This document shows, piece by piece, positions 44,601 through 57,000 of a stretch of 64,000 nt of DNA. The notes under the pieces were generated by a model that saw only the letters and a list, made by a program, of their open reading frames with translations, did not search any database and was not told the origin of the DNA. The position numbers were made by a program, and so were the translations under genes. The DNA is from Sitta carolinensis (Eukaryota > Chordata > Aves > Passeriformes > Sittidae): assembly GCA_032173965.1 (NCBI GenBank), contig CM063283.1, positions 109,935,108 to 109,999,107 on the forward strand. Direction: 5' to 3'. The stretch's first letter is position 1. Each line of letters opens with the position of its first letter.

Positions 44601-47600
44601 ACACGAGAAGTCTGGAGAAGGGACACTTCCCTGAGCCTGTTCCTCCAAGTTTCACCTGTGAGTCTCTGGGCCCAAGGGTTCCAAACCCTAAAAAGCAAAC
44701 AAAGAGAAAACAACTCTCCTGGATCATTCTGACTCTGTGAGAGGAGAGAAACCTGTATCAATCCATGTGCAGCCACTGAAAGCTGTTTCAGATGTTGAAA
44801 TAAAATGTCTCTCGAGGGTACCAGCCTTGAAAATTAAACCAGATGCATTTTTGCCCGATAACTTGCTTTTGATTATGATGAAAGTTTGTTCTGAATGAAC
44901 ATTTCCAGGCATGCAAAGTGGCTAATCTGGCAAACCAGCACTTTAATAGATCTGGGATCTGAAAGCTCCCATGTGCCATTACACAGTGTTCTTTCCCTCC
45001 TACTCACAACTCTGATGTTAAGAGGGTTTCTTTGGAACAGGATAAGGTTATTTCCTTCAAGCTGGGTTTGGTTTGGGGGTTTTATTCCCCAAAAGGAGAT
45101 ATCAGTGAAAAATTAGGGTGTTTCCTTGAGAAGACAGTGAGTCATTAGTAGCTATGTTGCAATAGCTTTATTCATAAATATTGTAAAATTATTCACATCT
45201 TTAATTTTACAGACGCTGCAAAACTTAAGACTCCTTTTCAACTGAGAAAGATGTTTCCTTGGTCATGACAAGTGGGCAGCTGACCACAGCCTGGGGCATC
45301 ACCCTGGGAGCCCCAGTCTCTGTTCCTGCCATCCCTGTGACATTTGGAGTTCCCTTGGGCTGGCACACTGGGCCAAATCTCTGGTGTTGTGTTTGGGCAG
45401 GAGAGATCCAAGAAGGATCCTTGTCCTGTTGTGTCCTTGCACTACCCTACATTCCCTGACCTGGGGAATTCCTCAGCAGTGGCCTCTCCTCAGGCTCATG
45501 ACATCCTGCAAGGCTGACCTCTCCAGGGAAAACCCTCCCATGCCTGTGCCCCTCCAGTTATCCTGTTTTCCTCTGCACTGTGCTGGAACCCCAGCTCTTC
45601 CCAGGCTCCCTTGGCTGCCTGGGCTCCTGGGAGCTTCTGCTCTGCTCCTGGTTTTCTCCCCATGAAAACCATGAATGGGTATTTCTACCCATTTCTCATC
45701 ATCTTTATTGCAAAACAGCCTCAAAGTCTTAGTGCACAACCCCCACCCTCCCTCCTGTGCTCCTTGCTCTCTCAGAGGGCAGGCTGGGGTGGGGTTTACC
45801 TAATTTCAGTCTTAACAGAGTCGCTTAAGCTCCTACTCCTATCTCTACTTTGAAACACTGCCTGTGACTGTCATTGCAAAATACTGATTTCTTCATTCCT
45901 TGGGCTGCCTTGCACTGACATTTCCTGCTGGCCTCAGCAGCTCTGCTGGCAGACTCTCTGCCTCTGATGTGTTTGAGAAAGGGTTCATTGTCAGCCTCCA
46001 CGCTGTTAGCAAGTCGCTCCTTGGATTTCTCTTCTGGGGCTGCCTTACTGTAGCCTTGCATCTAATTTGCCTAATTTCTGCATCTGATTCCTACTTTTTG
46101 AAGGGTGTCTGTTTGGTTAGAATCACTCCCTTGTGCTGCTGTGTAGCCACCTGGGGTATGCACGGGTATATTTTTTATTTATTGTCAGTACACATTTACT
46201 GGGAACTTCTAATGTGGTGTCTTTAAAGAGATCCCACTGTTGCAGGGCTCTTCAAGAAGAATTTGGGCAGAGATCACAGCAGATCCCACTTTCCCACGGG
46301 GCTCCATATATGGCTTAAAAAAGATACGAAGCAGCTCACAGCTGCTCCTGCAACCTGCCAATCCAGCCTCCAAAAGTTTCCCTCCAGGTGAGTTCACTCC
46401 TCTGCCAGGGAGCCATCCCTCCATCCTTGTCCAGCAGCAGGAGGGAATTTGGGGGGCTTCATCTGAGCCTTTGCTCCTGCCCCAGAAGAAGCTGGCCAGT
46501 GTCTCAGAGTGTGCTCGTGGATCTGGGTCTGCAGCTGGGAAAAGAGGGAACCTGTGGTCACAGCTTTTCCAATAATTCCTAAATTTTGCCTCTGTAGTAC
46601 TGAGAGTCCTCTGTCCTTTAGCTCAGTCTGTGTTTCTATCAAATTTATGAACAATCCCTCTCATAAAATCCCATGAACATAGACACCTCTGGGAATGACA
46701 GTCTTTTGAAGGCTCTGATCCGGTTAGAAAAGTCCTGGTTTGTTCCATGCCTTTTCACCATTTATACTTCCTCTTTGATACACCAGTGCTGAGGGGTTCG
46801 ACTTTTTTTTTTTAAATATATACATTTTTGGGTGGCACCTCAAGGTCATATTTGTACTCCTACCCTCCATTCAAAAGCTCCTCTCTCCTGCCCTCCTTCC
46901 CCAGTAATTTTATCTTGCTGCAAATGCAATCCTCCAGTCATGCACAAGCTGTATTTTTAGACAGCCCTGCTTGGCTCCCGCCTGGGGATGTGCAGCCATG
47001 AAGTTCAGCCCTGCTTGGCCAGCCCTTCCCTGGGGTTGGTAGCCCCAGAACTCCCGTTGGAATAAAAGTCAAACTGCTCAGCTTCAGAGATCCTTTCCCT
47101 AAGCACTTTGACAGGACAAGTCAGCAGCTGGTTTTTTTTTTGGTTTTTCCTGGTCATTTTACTCACAGAATGCAACAAGACCACATCCTGCAGGCTTGGG
47201 GGTTTTTTTATTTCACACCTTGCAGACACAAATGCCTGTCAATATTTGTCCCCACTCAATGCAGCCATTTGATGGAAAGCCCCATCCCCTCTGGCCCTGT
47301 TCCTCAGGCAACTGCTCCTGCCCTTGGACACCTGGGAGGTTTGATCCCATTCATCCTCAGGCACCCCATGGGGCCTCTGGCTGGTGGAAAGGGACAGGCA
47401 GAACCAGCAGGGCTGGGAGTGGAAACAGGAAGGGATAAGTAATTGACTTCCTGAAATTTGGACGATTGTTCCCATCCCTTCTGCACCTGCTGAAGGGATT
47501 TCCATTTTGAAACAGCAGCACTGATGCAGTGACTCCTTTCAGGGATGTCTGAAATGGTGACAAGTGCCCTGACTGGGGGCAGAGATGTTTAATCCCAGCA

Positions 47601-49202
47601 CTTGCCCCCAGCAGCATCATTGTTCCAGCACCCTTCTCCTCTTGTCCTTAGCAGTGCCTGAACTCTACACAACTGCCTGCTTTGTTCTGCTTTGTAGAAA
47701 CAGTGAAAACACAGAAAGGCACTTTATTTTCTCTATCTTCATCTTCAGGTGTTGGGGAAAAAAAAAATGTAAATGTTTACAGCTGCTCCAGCCAGAGCAG
47801 AGTGAACACCCAGAAGTGATCTTCTCTCTTACTCTTTCTGCACCAAGAATGTGAACAGAGGGAGGTTTCAATCCCTTTGAAAAGTCCCTGAATTATTCCA
47901 AGTGTCTTGATTATTTTTTTCAAAGCAAGAAACCCCACTATTTTAGACCCACCAGAGGAATGAACCTGACAAGCCTTTATCCAAATGAATGTTTAAATTT
48001 TGAAAGGGGAAAAAAAAAAATCCCATGTGACTGACAAGGTCCTTTTCAAACACATAAAATGCTGAACCTTGCATGACATTTCTGTGGGTGTAAAGACTAA
48101 AGAGCTATCTTTGCATGCAATGCAGCAAATGAACTGTGTAAGGCGAGGGCTGTAGCTCTGTGCATCCTTGCTGAGTAGTACTAGAGCGTTGTAAAACCTG
48201 ACAAGCTGCTTCTTTTAAACTTGCATGTCCCCAAGGAACAGGCTGGTGTATTCTTGCTCTTCAAACACCTGAAAAGTTTGTTCTAGACTAACTATTGTCA
48301 TTTATACTCTATGTTGCAAGGAATGGATATTGTGGGGTTTTGTGGAAGAGCAGAAAGGTAGAATGATGCAAGTAAAGTGATGACGGAAACAAAACTGTTT
48401 GAAGATCTTTATCAGGTGTCACTCCCTAGTTTTCCACCTGTCTTTTCTTCCCTCTTCACTTTTTCTGGACTTTTGGATCATACTCACCCTTCCTTGGGGT
48501 CTCTTGTCAGTATTTCAGGTCATCTAAAACCCCACTGCCCCCACTCTGGCTGAGACCATCCCCCTGTGGAGGAGAGCAGACGAGTCTGCCCATACTCTGT
48601 AATCCATAAGGCAGAAACAGTGCATGCTTCTCCCAGCCCCCCAGCCTGGAGGAGCTGTTCCATTTCATTTTCCTTCCCCTGAAATTCCTGTTTGTTTTTT
48701 TGTAGCTTCAGGATGGCTAGCAAGCTCCTTTCAGCGCTGAATTAGGGGAACAGAGGGTACAGTAGCAGACAGACTCACCTATTAATCAAATTAATGTGTC
48801 TTGGTGAGCCAATTCAGAACACCACAGAGCTGGTTCTTGTGATTTCATAACATCTCATGACACTCAATATTTTTGTTAAAGCTCTGCTTTCCAGGTTCAT
48901 GGGATGATGGGAGAAGCTGAGGAAGAATTAGCAATAAAGCATCTAGAGCACCTGGCTGTAGAGAGTAATTGGCAAATGGGACCCAAGTGCATCCTAAAGT
49001 CTCAGCAAACCAGAAGGCAAATAAAAAGCACCTGCAAACAACTGATGTTGGCTGAGCTTGCTGGAAAGATGCATGTAATGTGCTTGACTGTCTGCTCCTG
49101 TGGACTGGAGCTGTTGAGTGGTGTGGTTCCAAGCTCTCCAAAATGCACAATGTTTTCTGGGTAGCCCCTGGTGGAAAGCTGGGAGCTGGTGGGGAAGGGT
49201 GT

Positions 49203-49204
<2 letters not shown>

Positions 49205-49239
<35 letters not shown>
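49205..49239. repeat. (GT)n microsatellite, 17.5 units
   Basis: A perfect 35-bp GT run, probably length-polymorphic. Confidence 0.97.
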
Positions 49240-49245
<6 letters not shown>

Positions 49246-51968
49246 GTGGCAAGAAATTATCACCCACAAAAGCAATGGAGTGGAAAATCTGAATCTCTAA
49301 CCCCCCCAGGATGGGCAGCAGCCTCAACTCCCTGAGAAATGACAGTGTCAAAATAAGCTGCTAGTTAAAATAAGGCAAAAAATACAGTTTCACAAACCTC
49401 TTGCCATGAAAGCTTTAAAAATATTTGGGAAATATATAAGAATACATAATATTTAAGAAAGATACTTGATAAGCAGCTGGTCATAAAGGCAGCTGCAAAC
49501 TACCCACAGATAAGGGAGGTGCTGAGGCTGGCTGGGAAATTGGTGGGAGATCTATCCTGCCATTCTTGTTTTGCTGTGGAAATAGTTGAAGTTGTTACCA
49601 GGAACAGTTTGCAAAGGCTCAAACAAAGCCACTGACAGAAATAACTCGAACACAGAGAGGAAAAAATTGCTTGAGAGTTCTTTTGGGAAGGATTAGGTTT
49701 TAAATAATTGCCATTTATGAGTTAATTTCACATCCTTTTGGAGCTTGGCCTACTAGGATTTGAAGGCTTGACTGAAGCTGGCAGACAGGGTGGGCACTGA
49801 TTGCAGTATTTGACTGCCAAGAAAAAGGAAAATATTAAAAGTAAAAATTGGCAATTCTGGAAAAAAAAAAAATAAAGAGGCCAGGGAAATATAGGGAAAT
49901 GAGATTTAGTTTAGGAAAATTATTGTTCTCTGAGCCATGGACTGATTTCATGGCTGGCTTGTTAGTCACAGTCTTACATGAGCCTGGCCTTTGTAGTCAA
50001 TATCTGCAAAGAAACTGGTGGAGAACACAGCTCCCAATGCTTTGATAATTTGTAAATCTACAATTCCGTTATTTTTAATCATGAGTGTTTTTTTCATTTA
50101 AATTCGTATCAAAGTCTATTAAAAGCAGCGGGGAGACTCCTCTCAGCTTTAACAACTTTGAATCAAGCCCTGTAAAAATAGATGCTACATGTCTCAAGGC
50201 TTCTGCTGCAGCCTTGCCAAATGAGTGCAAGCAGCAAAGTAAAACCACAGCTCTCCTGTTTCTGACCCCAGCTCTTTAGGACTGTGAGTTACCAGGCCCT
50301 GTGTGACACCTCTCTGTCCTTTTGCCCAACGCTGGACTATTCCCGAGGGATCTGGGCTTGCTCCTGACATTCTCTAAGGTGCTGAGCACAGACATCTTCT
50401 CTGTGTTTCCAGCACAGTGTGGGATAATCTCTGGAGGAAAAGGGGCCCAGAGCTAGCACCCAGCTACCAGGTAAGCCCCATGAGATTGGAGATGCAGGCA
50501 GATTCAAGAAAAACGATGGAAGCAGGCTGTAAGACAGCCTTGTGGATCTCAGTGAAGGACATGTTTTTCCTTCTGGAAGAGAGCCATGATGTAGAAATAG
50601 ACTGAAAGCAGGAAGGAGGGTTGCAGCCATAGCTGAGGCTGTATATTTAAGCCTCTTTGCTGTCTGACCATCTGGACCTGCAGCTAAACTTACCTACACA
50701 TTATTTTCTATGTTTCTGCATCTTGAGAGGTAAAAGGTACTTTATACTTGATACTTTATGCCAGGAAGAAAGGCAAAATAATTGTCATGAGTCAGATTTC
50801 CACCGTGTCAGAGCTGTGTGTGTGGTTTTGGCTGCCCAGCCTGTTTCACCAGCCTTCACCCACACCTGCCTGGAACCCCAGGCTGGATGCTCTATGTGCA
50901 TAGAGCCCCTCACAGCCAACACAAAATCTGGATTTGCATTCCTTCTCTGTACAACATAAATCAGAACAACCACTGGCAATGCAAATGCACTCACATCTTT
51001 TTCTGCCTTTACGTTAACAATTTTTTTTTTTGAACCATAGCTAGAAGACTCTTTCCATGATGAAAATTCTTGTGGATGATCCAGAAAGTCTCATTTCTCA
51101 CTCAGCTCAGTCAAATTTGCTCAGTGACTCCTGCACACCTGGATCCCAGGAGAAAGCCCCAAACCTAGGTGAGGTCTGTCTGACCCCTACACATCAGGGA
51201 AGGTTTGGTGTGGGCTCGACACCTCACAAGGAGCTCACATGAGGGGGACTGACAGATTCTGGGTGAGAGAAGTTGTGTTTTGACACTTTTGCATTCATCT
51301 CTTGCAAAATGAGGCACCTGGATCTAGCCCAAGGTTCACAATGATGTGAAATGAGTTTACCACCCCAAATTCTAAGGGCCTGACTCAATCCTTTGGGGAC
51401 TGGTTTGCAAGGCAAATGGGTGAGGATAGCTGTAGCTCTTGCTGGTCAAAACTTCGATCTCCCCAGCTCTTGGGGGGTGCACCAGCACCTATTCTGCAGT
51501 ATTGAGTGTTTGGCAAGTCTTGTCAGGCTCAGTGTAAATTGATGTCTCATCCTCTGCCTGTGTTCCTTCTCCTCTTAAGGTAATTTTCCCATCTGAATTG
51601 TTTTGTGCAAATTGTTCCTGCACTTAGGAGAGAATAATGTGAAAATATCTGCTGAACAATCCCCTCCCAGAGCTGTTTTTTTTTTTCCTCATCTTCAACC
51701 AAAGCCCTGTATTAGTCTCCGATTACTGTCCATTGACTTGGGAAAGACTAGAAGCAATTATATTTGGGGATTAGAGAAATTAACTCTCAAGAGACATGGA
51801 ACCTTTCAGCTTTTTAACGCTCTTGATTTTGTCTTTCTGTTCTGTGAGCCATCAAAGTAATAAAATTCAAATATTTTATAAAAGTGAGCTGTGATGGGTG
51901 ATGGTAGAGAACTGATCTGGCTGTTCAGTTTGTCTGTGATTCTTAGCACATTGAAAATCTTAAATCCA

Positions 51969-52304
51969 TCCTTCCTTCCTTCCTTCCTTCCTTCCTACAC
52001 TTCCAACACTTCCAACACTTCCGACACTTCTGACACTTCCTTCTGACACTTCCTTCCTTCCTTCCCTCCCTCCTCCTTCCTTCCTTCCTTCCTTCCTTCC
52101 TTCCTTCCTTCCTTCCTTCCTTCCTTCCTTCCTTCCTCTCCTTCCTTCCTTCCTTCCTTCCTTCCTTCCTTCCTTCCTTCCTTCCTTCCTTCCTTCCTTC
52201 CTTCCCTCCTTCCCTCCTTCCCTCCTTCCCTCCTTCCCTCCTTCCCTCCTTCCTTCCCTTCCTTCCTTCCCTCCTTCCCTCCTTCCCTCCTTCCCTCCTT
52301 CCTT
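51969..52304. repeat. Compound (TTCC)n / (TTCCC TCC)n microsatellite with an embedded 9-bp repeat
   Basis: About 335 bp of pyrimidine-rich tetranucleotide repeat, changing to TTCCCTCC-type 8-mers on the right side. At 51997-52053 it is interrupted by five to six copies of ACACTTCCA-like units. The purine strand (GGAA) is the sense strand of DIPK2B, and the tract begins about 140 bases past its candidate poly-A signal. Confidence 0.95.
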
Positions 52305-52444
52305 TATTATTTATACATATCATCTCCATCAGAAATACTTTCTTGGCAATAAAGAGCCTCTCTCTAGCTGTTTGTGAGCATCCTGCCTTGCTTTTCAACA
52401 AATGGCATGGGAAACACTTCCAAGGCCAAAACACATGAATGAGA

Positions 52445-52450
52445 TTTATT
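52445..52450 (-). terminator. DIPK2B: Candidate DIPK2B polyadenylation signal AATAAA
   Basis: On the - strand an AATAAA lies about 245 bases after the stop codon. Another hexamer (52303-52308) sits at the edge of the TTCC array and is an alternative end. Confidence 0.45.
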
Positions 52451-52693
52451 AATCCTGTGGCCTCCTGACAGTCATGACAACGCTGATAATCCACAAACCA
52501 TACATCATGTTCTATATCCCGTGTAACAAATGCATCTCTGGGAGATGAGTAATAAATCCCATGTGCACTCTGCTCCCTCCTTCTACACCGAGAACGTCCC
52601 GGATTTGGGGCAGTGCTTTCCAGCTATCCTGGCCCCTCCTGGCTTTGGGAGGGGCTGGCAGTGCCCCAGGCCCGGCCAGGGCCAGCTGCAGTG
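52451..52693 (-). other. DIPK2B: Putative short DIPK2B 3' UTR
   Basis: This is the sequence between the stop codon and the first AATAAA on the - strand. Its extent is inferred from the signal only. Confidence 0.4.
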
Positions 52694-53034
52694 TCAATAT
52701 TTGTCGCTGTACCTGCAGTCAGGGTAGCGGTAGGCGAAGCGGGAGTCGCAGGAGCGCAGCGGCCTCAGGATCCCAGCCAGCTCCGCCATGGCCTCGCCGG
52801 CAGCGCGGCCGTCACCCAGGCCGTGGGCACAGCGCTGCAGGAAGGCGTCCACCCTCTCCTGCACGGGGGGCAGGAACCTCCCCGCCAGCAGCTTGGGCAG
52901 GAGGTCTTGGCACACCATGACCAGGCTGTGCTTCTCCCTGATGGAGTCACAGGACGCGAGCGCAGACTGGCAGTCCACGGTCAGGCAGCTGAATATGTCT
53001 TTGTACTCCTGTTGGCCATCGATCAGCTGGCTCC
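52694..53034 (-). CDS. DIPK2B: DIPK2B last coding exon: SQLIDGQQEYKDIFSC...PDCRYSDKY-stop
   Basis: The acceptor is tccccaacag|GGAGCC. The exon begins two bases into the codon shared with the previous exon (EEG|S). It is 341 bp including TGA at 52694-52696. It contains paired cysteines (FSCLTVDC, SCDS, RCAHG, CDSRFAYRYPDC) typical of the disulfide-rich tail of this family. Confidence 0.95.
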
Positions 53035-54056
53035 CTGTTGGGGACAATTAAACCGCTTGTTGGAGACATAACAGTGAGCTCCTGGGCAGCACAGATACCT
53101 GTGCCTCTGAGTTAACACGGGGTTTGTTACTGTCTAAAGGATGTGGCCACCTTTCACTACAAATTACTCGGTGCTGAAGCTGTGTATGAGCCAATTTTCT
53201 CACTCCTGAAATATGTATATTTTTCTGAATGACAGAGCTCTGCAGAACTGCCTGTCAGAGGAACTGGAGATGAACCTGTCAAGTCAAGCTGACGCAGAAA
53301 AAAATGAGAATTGGAGCGCAAATCTAAACTGTGGAGTTCCTACAAAAGCTACCACACAAATAGCCAGACCTGTAATTTTTTCTGTGTTAACAAAAATCAT
53401 TACATTGCAACAACAGCTCATCTAGCTGGAGTCAAGTTAACAGTCATAGCTGTTGGGATAAGAAAAGGAAATCCGGTGGAAAATTTTCTGACAGCTGCTT
53501 CTGAATATTTGAGACCTACTCAGCTGAATGTGTGAGCTGAGGAAAAACCTTTTGAAAATGTGAATATTCAAAATGAAACTGTTAAATTATTGGAAGAATA
53601 GTCTTTGACTAGCTCTACTTGCAGGGGCAGACCAATGTAACCTGTGAAAATTAAATAGTAACCCTTGATTTTATGTAAAAGTGACAAAAAGGGGGATTTT
53701 GTTATTATTGTTATAATAATAACAACCATTATTAGTCAATGTGATAAATGCACATAAAAAGGGTCCAATTTGACCCGCTATTTAGAACAAACGAAATTAC
53801 AAAATTTCTGCTTGCAAATATTGACATTTGCGTGGCAAAGGTTTTAAAAGGAAGACTTCAAATGAGAGCATTCAGCACACCGTGCCCACTTGAAAGCTGC
53901 TGCCAGCTCCAGAGCGGCCACCAGACCACCGACTGCACAAACAAAACTCCCGTCGCCTTCCCGACTCAGAGCCAGGATGGCAAGAGCTGCTAGTGCTAAA
54001 TCTCTCCGTGAACTTCTCATTATTTAATTTAGTAAGTAGTGTTTGGATAATTAAAG

Positions 54057-54090
<34 letters not shown>

Positions 54091-57000
54091 CAAACAAAGA
54101 AGGCATCAATAGAGCCAAGGGTAGGAAGGGAAAGATAAGCCCTGCCTGCCGAGCCCTCCCGTGACAGACGCGCAGCCACGGAGCCCGCTGAGTACCTTCC
54201 TCCCTGTCGATGATGCCCAGCGTGCTGGCATCCCGGATGAACAGATGCCCGTTGCTGAACACGCCGAAGGTGCCCGCGTCCACGCGGGTGAAGTAGAGGA
54301 AGTAGTTGAGGTCGTTGGTGGCCATGGAGCGCAGCACGGCCAGCAGCTGCAGCGCCAGGTCCGCGGCCACCTCGGGCGCGGCGCCGAAGAAGTCGCGCAG
54401 GGGCCGGGTGCTGGCGCTGACCAGCAGGCGCCCGCAGGAGCCCAGGTACCGCGGGAAGGGCCAGCCCTCCACGTCGGGGAAGATCTGTGGGAAGAGCAGG
54501 AATGGGGGGGGATGATTTACCCCTGCCTGTTGGAACCCTGGACACGGAGAATTTCAGGCTTTCTGTGCCGACAGGGAATGTCCCTCAGAAATATACTGCA
54601 TTTGACCTGAGACCTTAGGAAAGGCATCCAAAACTGAGTGATAGCACTGAGACTGTGAGGGTGTAGTTGAATAGAAGTGTGTTATATCACAGGGTAAGAG
54701 ATTTAGAACTTAAGGCGGTGGGTTATAATGATATACATACAACAACATAGAAAGTTTAAGGCGCAATCTTCTTCTTCTGCTTCTTTTCCTCCTTCTCCTT
54801 CTCCTTCTCCTTCTCCTTCTCCTTCTTCATCTTCTTCTGCTTCTTCTTCATCTTCCTCTTCTTCTTCTTCTCCTTCTCCTTCTTCTTCTTCTTCATCTTC
54901 TTCTTCTGCTTCTTCTTAATCTTCCTCTTCTGCTTCTTCTTCTTCTCATTCTCCTCCTCCTCCCTCTCCTCCTTCTCCTTCTCTTCATTCTTCTCCTCCT
55001 TCTTCACAAGTTCAGGTAATTTTGTGTAATTAGTTAAAAAAATCCACAATGCGGGACATAGGTAGCTAGTTATTGAGTTAAAAGTTAAAATAAATTAATT
55101 AGCATATCATAATTAAGTAGTTTAAGCTTAAAAAGACCTTGAAAACTTTACTCTGTACTCCATTTTTGCCTTGTTAACTTAGCATGCAGAAGCACTCACA
55201 GTCAGTGGGGCTGTAACTGAGATAAGAAATAATAAACATCCAAGTCCGAACAAAAATTCTATCTCTTGCACTTTTAATCCTGACCCTGAAAAGAAGAACC
55301 TGATAAAGAAAAGGGGTTCCCCACACCTGCCTTCAGCCCATGGACCCACCTCCCTCTCAGAGTGCCCTTCTTGGCTCCAAACAGCAGGTTGTGTTTTGGT
55401 TTCTAAGTCAGCCTGCAACCCCTCCTCGCCCCATCCAGCCCTTTTCCTACCTGGGAAAGGTACTTCCTACCCCATCCTGCAGGAGTTAGGATGATTTGGG
55501 TGTTTTTTTCTTATGGTCCTTTTGTGTAATGGAGCAAGAATCTGGTATTTTGAGACTTATTCTGTTAAGAGAGACTAACTGGAAAGTCCAAGATAATAAT
55601 AGTTTTCAGATTCATGAAAATTTTAACCACAGAACAGCTAATTTTAGGAGTCTTTGATGGGTCCCTCATGAGCACTGAACAGATGAAGTCACAGCTTGGA
55701 GCTGAGGTAGGGCTAAAGCAGTTTTTGCTAATTGGTGAGAACTGCCAGGCTCATTTGTAAGAGACTTTGCAGTCTCGGGGCAGAAGTGGTGGGTGTTTCC
55801 TCTAGTGGAGACACCTGGGCTGGGCTCCCTGCATCCCTGCAGCTCGTGCCAGCAGCAATCCCAGGTGGAAATCAAACTGTGTGACTGCTGAGCTATGCCA
55901 GCACAAAGCTTTCTGTCATTTGCATTAAAACTCATCTGTGTCCCCAGCACCTCAGACCCTGCCAAGCCATTATGAACTCGTCCAGTTTCATGTTTAAGGT
56001 TACTTCTCTCTTCTGCCGTGAAGGCATTCTGGGCAACCATGTAAAATCTAGCTTTTTCTCTTTGGCATATTTTTCTCATCTCTTCAGGTTGTATTCCCGT
56101 GTCTTCAGAGTGCTAAGGGCCACAGCTTCATGTCCCAGTGACCCATGACTGGGGTGGCTGAGTGAGCTCCAGGAGCCTCCCAGAGCAGGAGCACCATTCC
56201 CCCTCCCTGGGACCACGCAGAGCCCTGTGAGTTGCTGAGTGCAGAAGTGGCCTGGGGCCAGAGATGGATGATGCTGCCACTGCCATCTTTTCTTTGTGGA
56301 ACCATGAAGGGTTGCAAGAACCAGCAGTGAGGACTAAAGGTGGAATGGGGAAAGGTGAGGATTCTCCCTTGGAAACAAAAGGAAAGAGAGGAGCTGCATG
56401 CCAGGCAGGTCAGAAGGGGAAGAGTGTGAAGCCTCCCAGATCTTCTCCAGTGTTTTGAAACCCAGAGCCAGTTACCAGTGGCAGGAGAATGGAAAACACA
56501 GCACTGGCATGTGGAGCATGGGAAATCATGCTCTTTCTCTTCCAGAAACAGGCTGTGATTTTATGTAATGCACTAGCAATGCAAACGTAACACTTTGAAG
56601 CATTGGGGATGTGTAAACCCCTGGATTTCACAGTGCTCTAGTGCAATAATGCACCTGGGGTTCCCTATCCCTCCAAAGATGAGGGGATGCAGGGAGCACC
56701 TCATGAGTCTGCCTGGCTTCTGCCACCCCAAGCCCACAGCAGAAACTCGCTCTTTGGAGGCCAGGGAGCTGACAAAGGCCAGGGAGCTGACAAAGGCCAG
56801 GGCTGGGACTCCTCTGCACCTGAGGCTGGCACTTACCTCATGCGAGGGTTTTCCTGTGAGGGTGGTGTGGTGGTGATTCCAGCTGGGCACGTACCTGTAA
56901 GAGGATGGGGTGTGAGTTCACGGCCAGGGTGTACAGCAGGCGCAGCTTGTCCCGGTCTGTCAGGTGATCCATGTAGATGCTGCCGGCGTCCGGCACCTCC

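Larger units (their letters stand above)
35131..52444. other. Intergenic region between KDM6A and DIPK2B
   Basis: Convergent gene ends flank this stretch of about 17 kb. It holds two CR1 fragments, a poly-A run, a (GT)n repeat and the TTCC array. GC content appears to rise from about 38 kb onward. The small ORFs here show no family resemblance, codon structure or splice sites that I would support. Confidence 0.8.

Noticed and set aside
51943..52494. 183-codon - strand ORF rich in KEGR
   Set aside because: It is translated TTCC microsatellite sequence with no recognisable domain.
52613..53071. 152-codon + strand ORF
   Set aside because: It is antisense to the last DIPK2B coding exon, with no family resemblance.
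54161..54610. 149-codon + strand ORF over DIPK2B
   Set aside because: It is antisense to a well-supported, GC-rich coding exon. Such shadows are expected there.
54756..55049. Lys/Glu-rich - strand ORF
   Set aside because: It is translated GAA repeat inside a DIPK2B intron.
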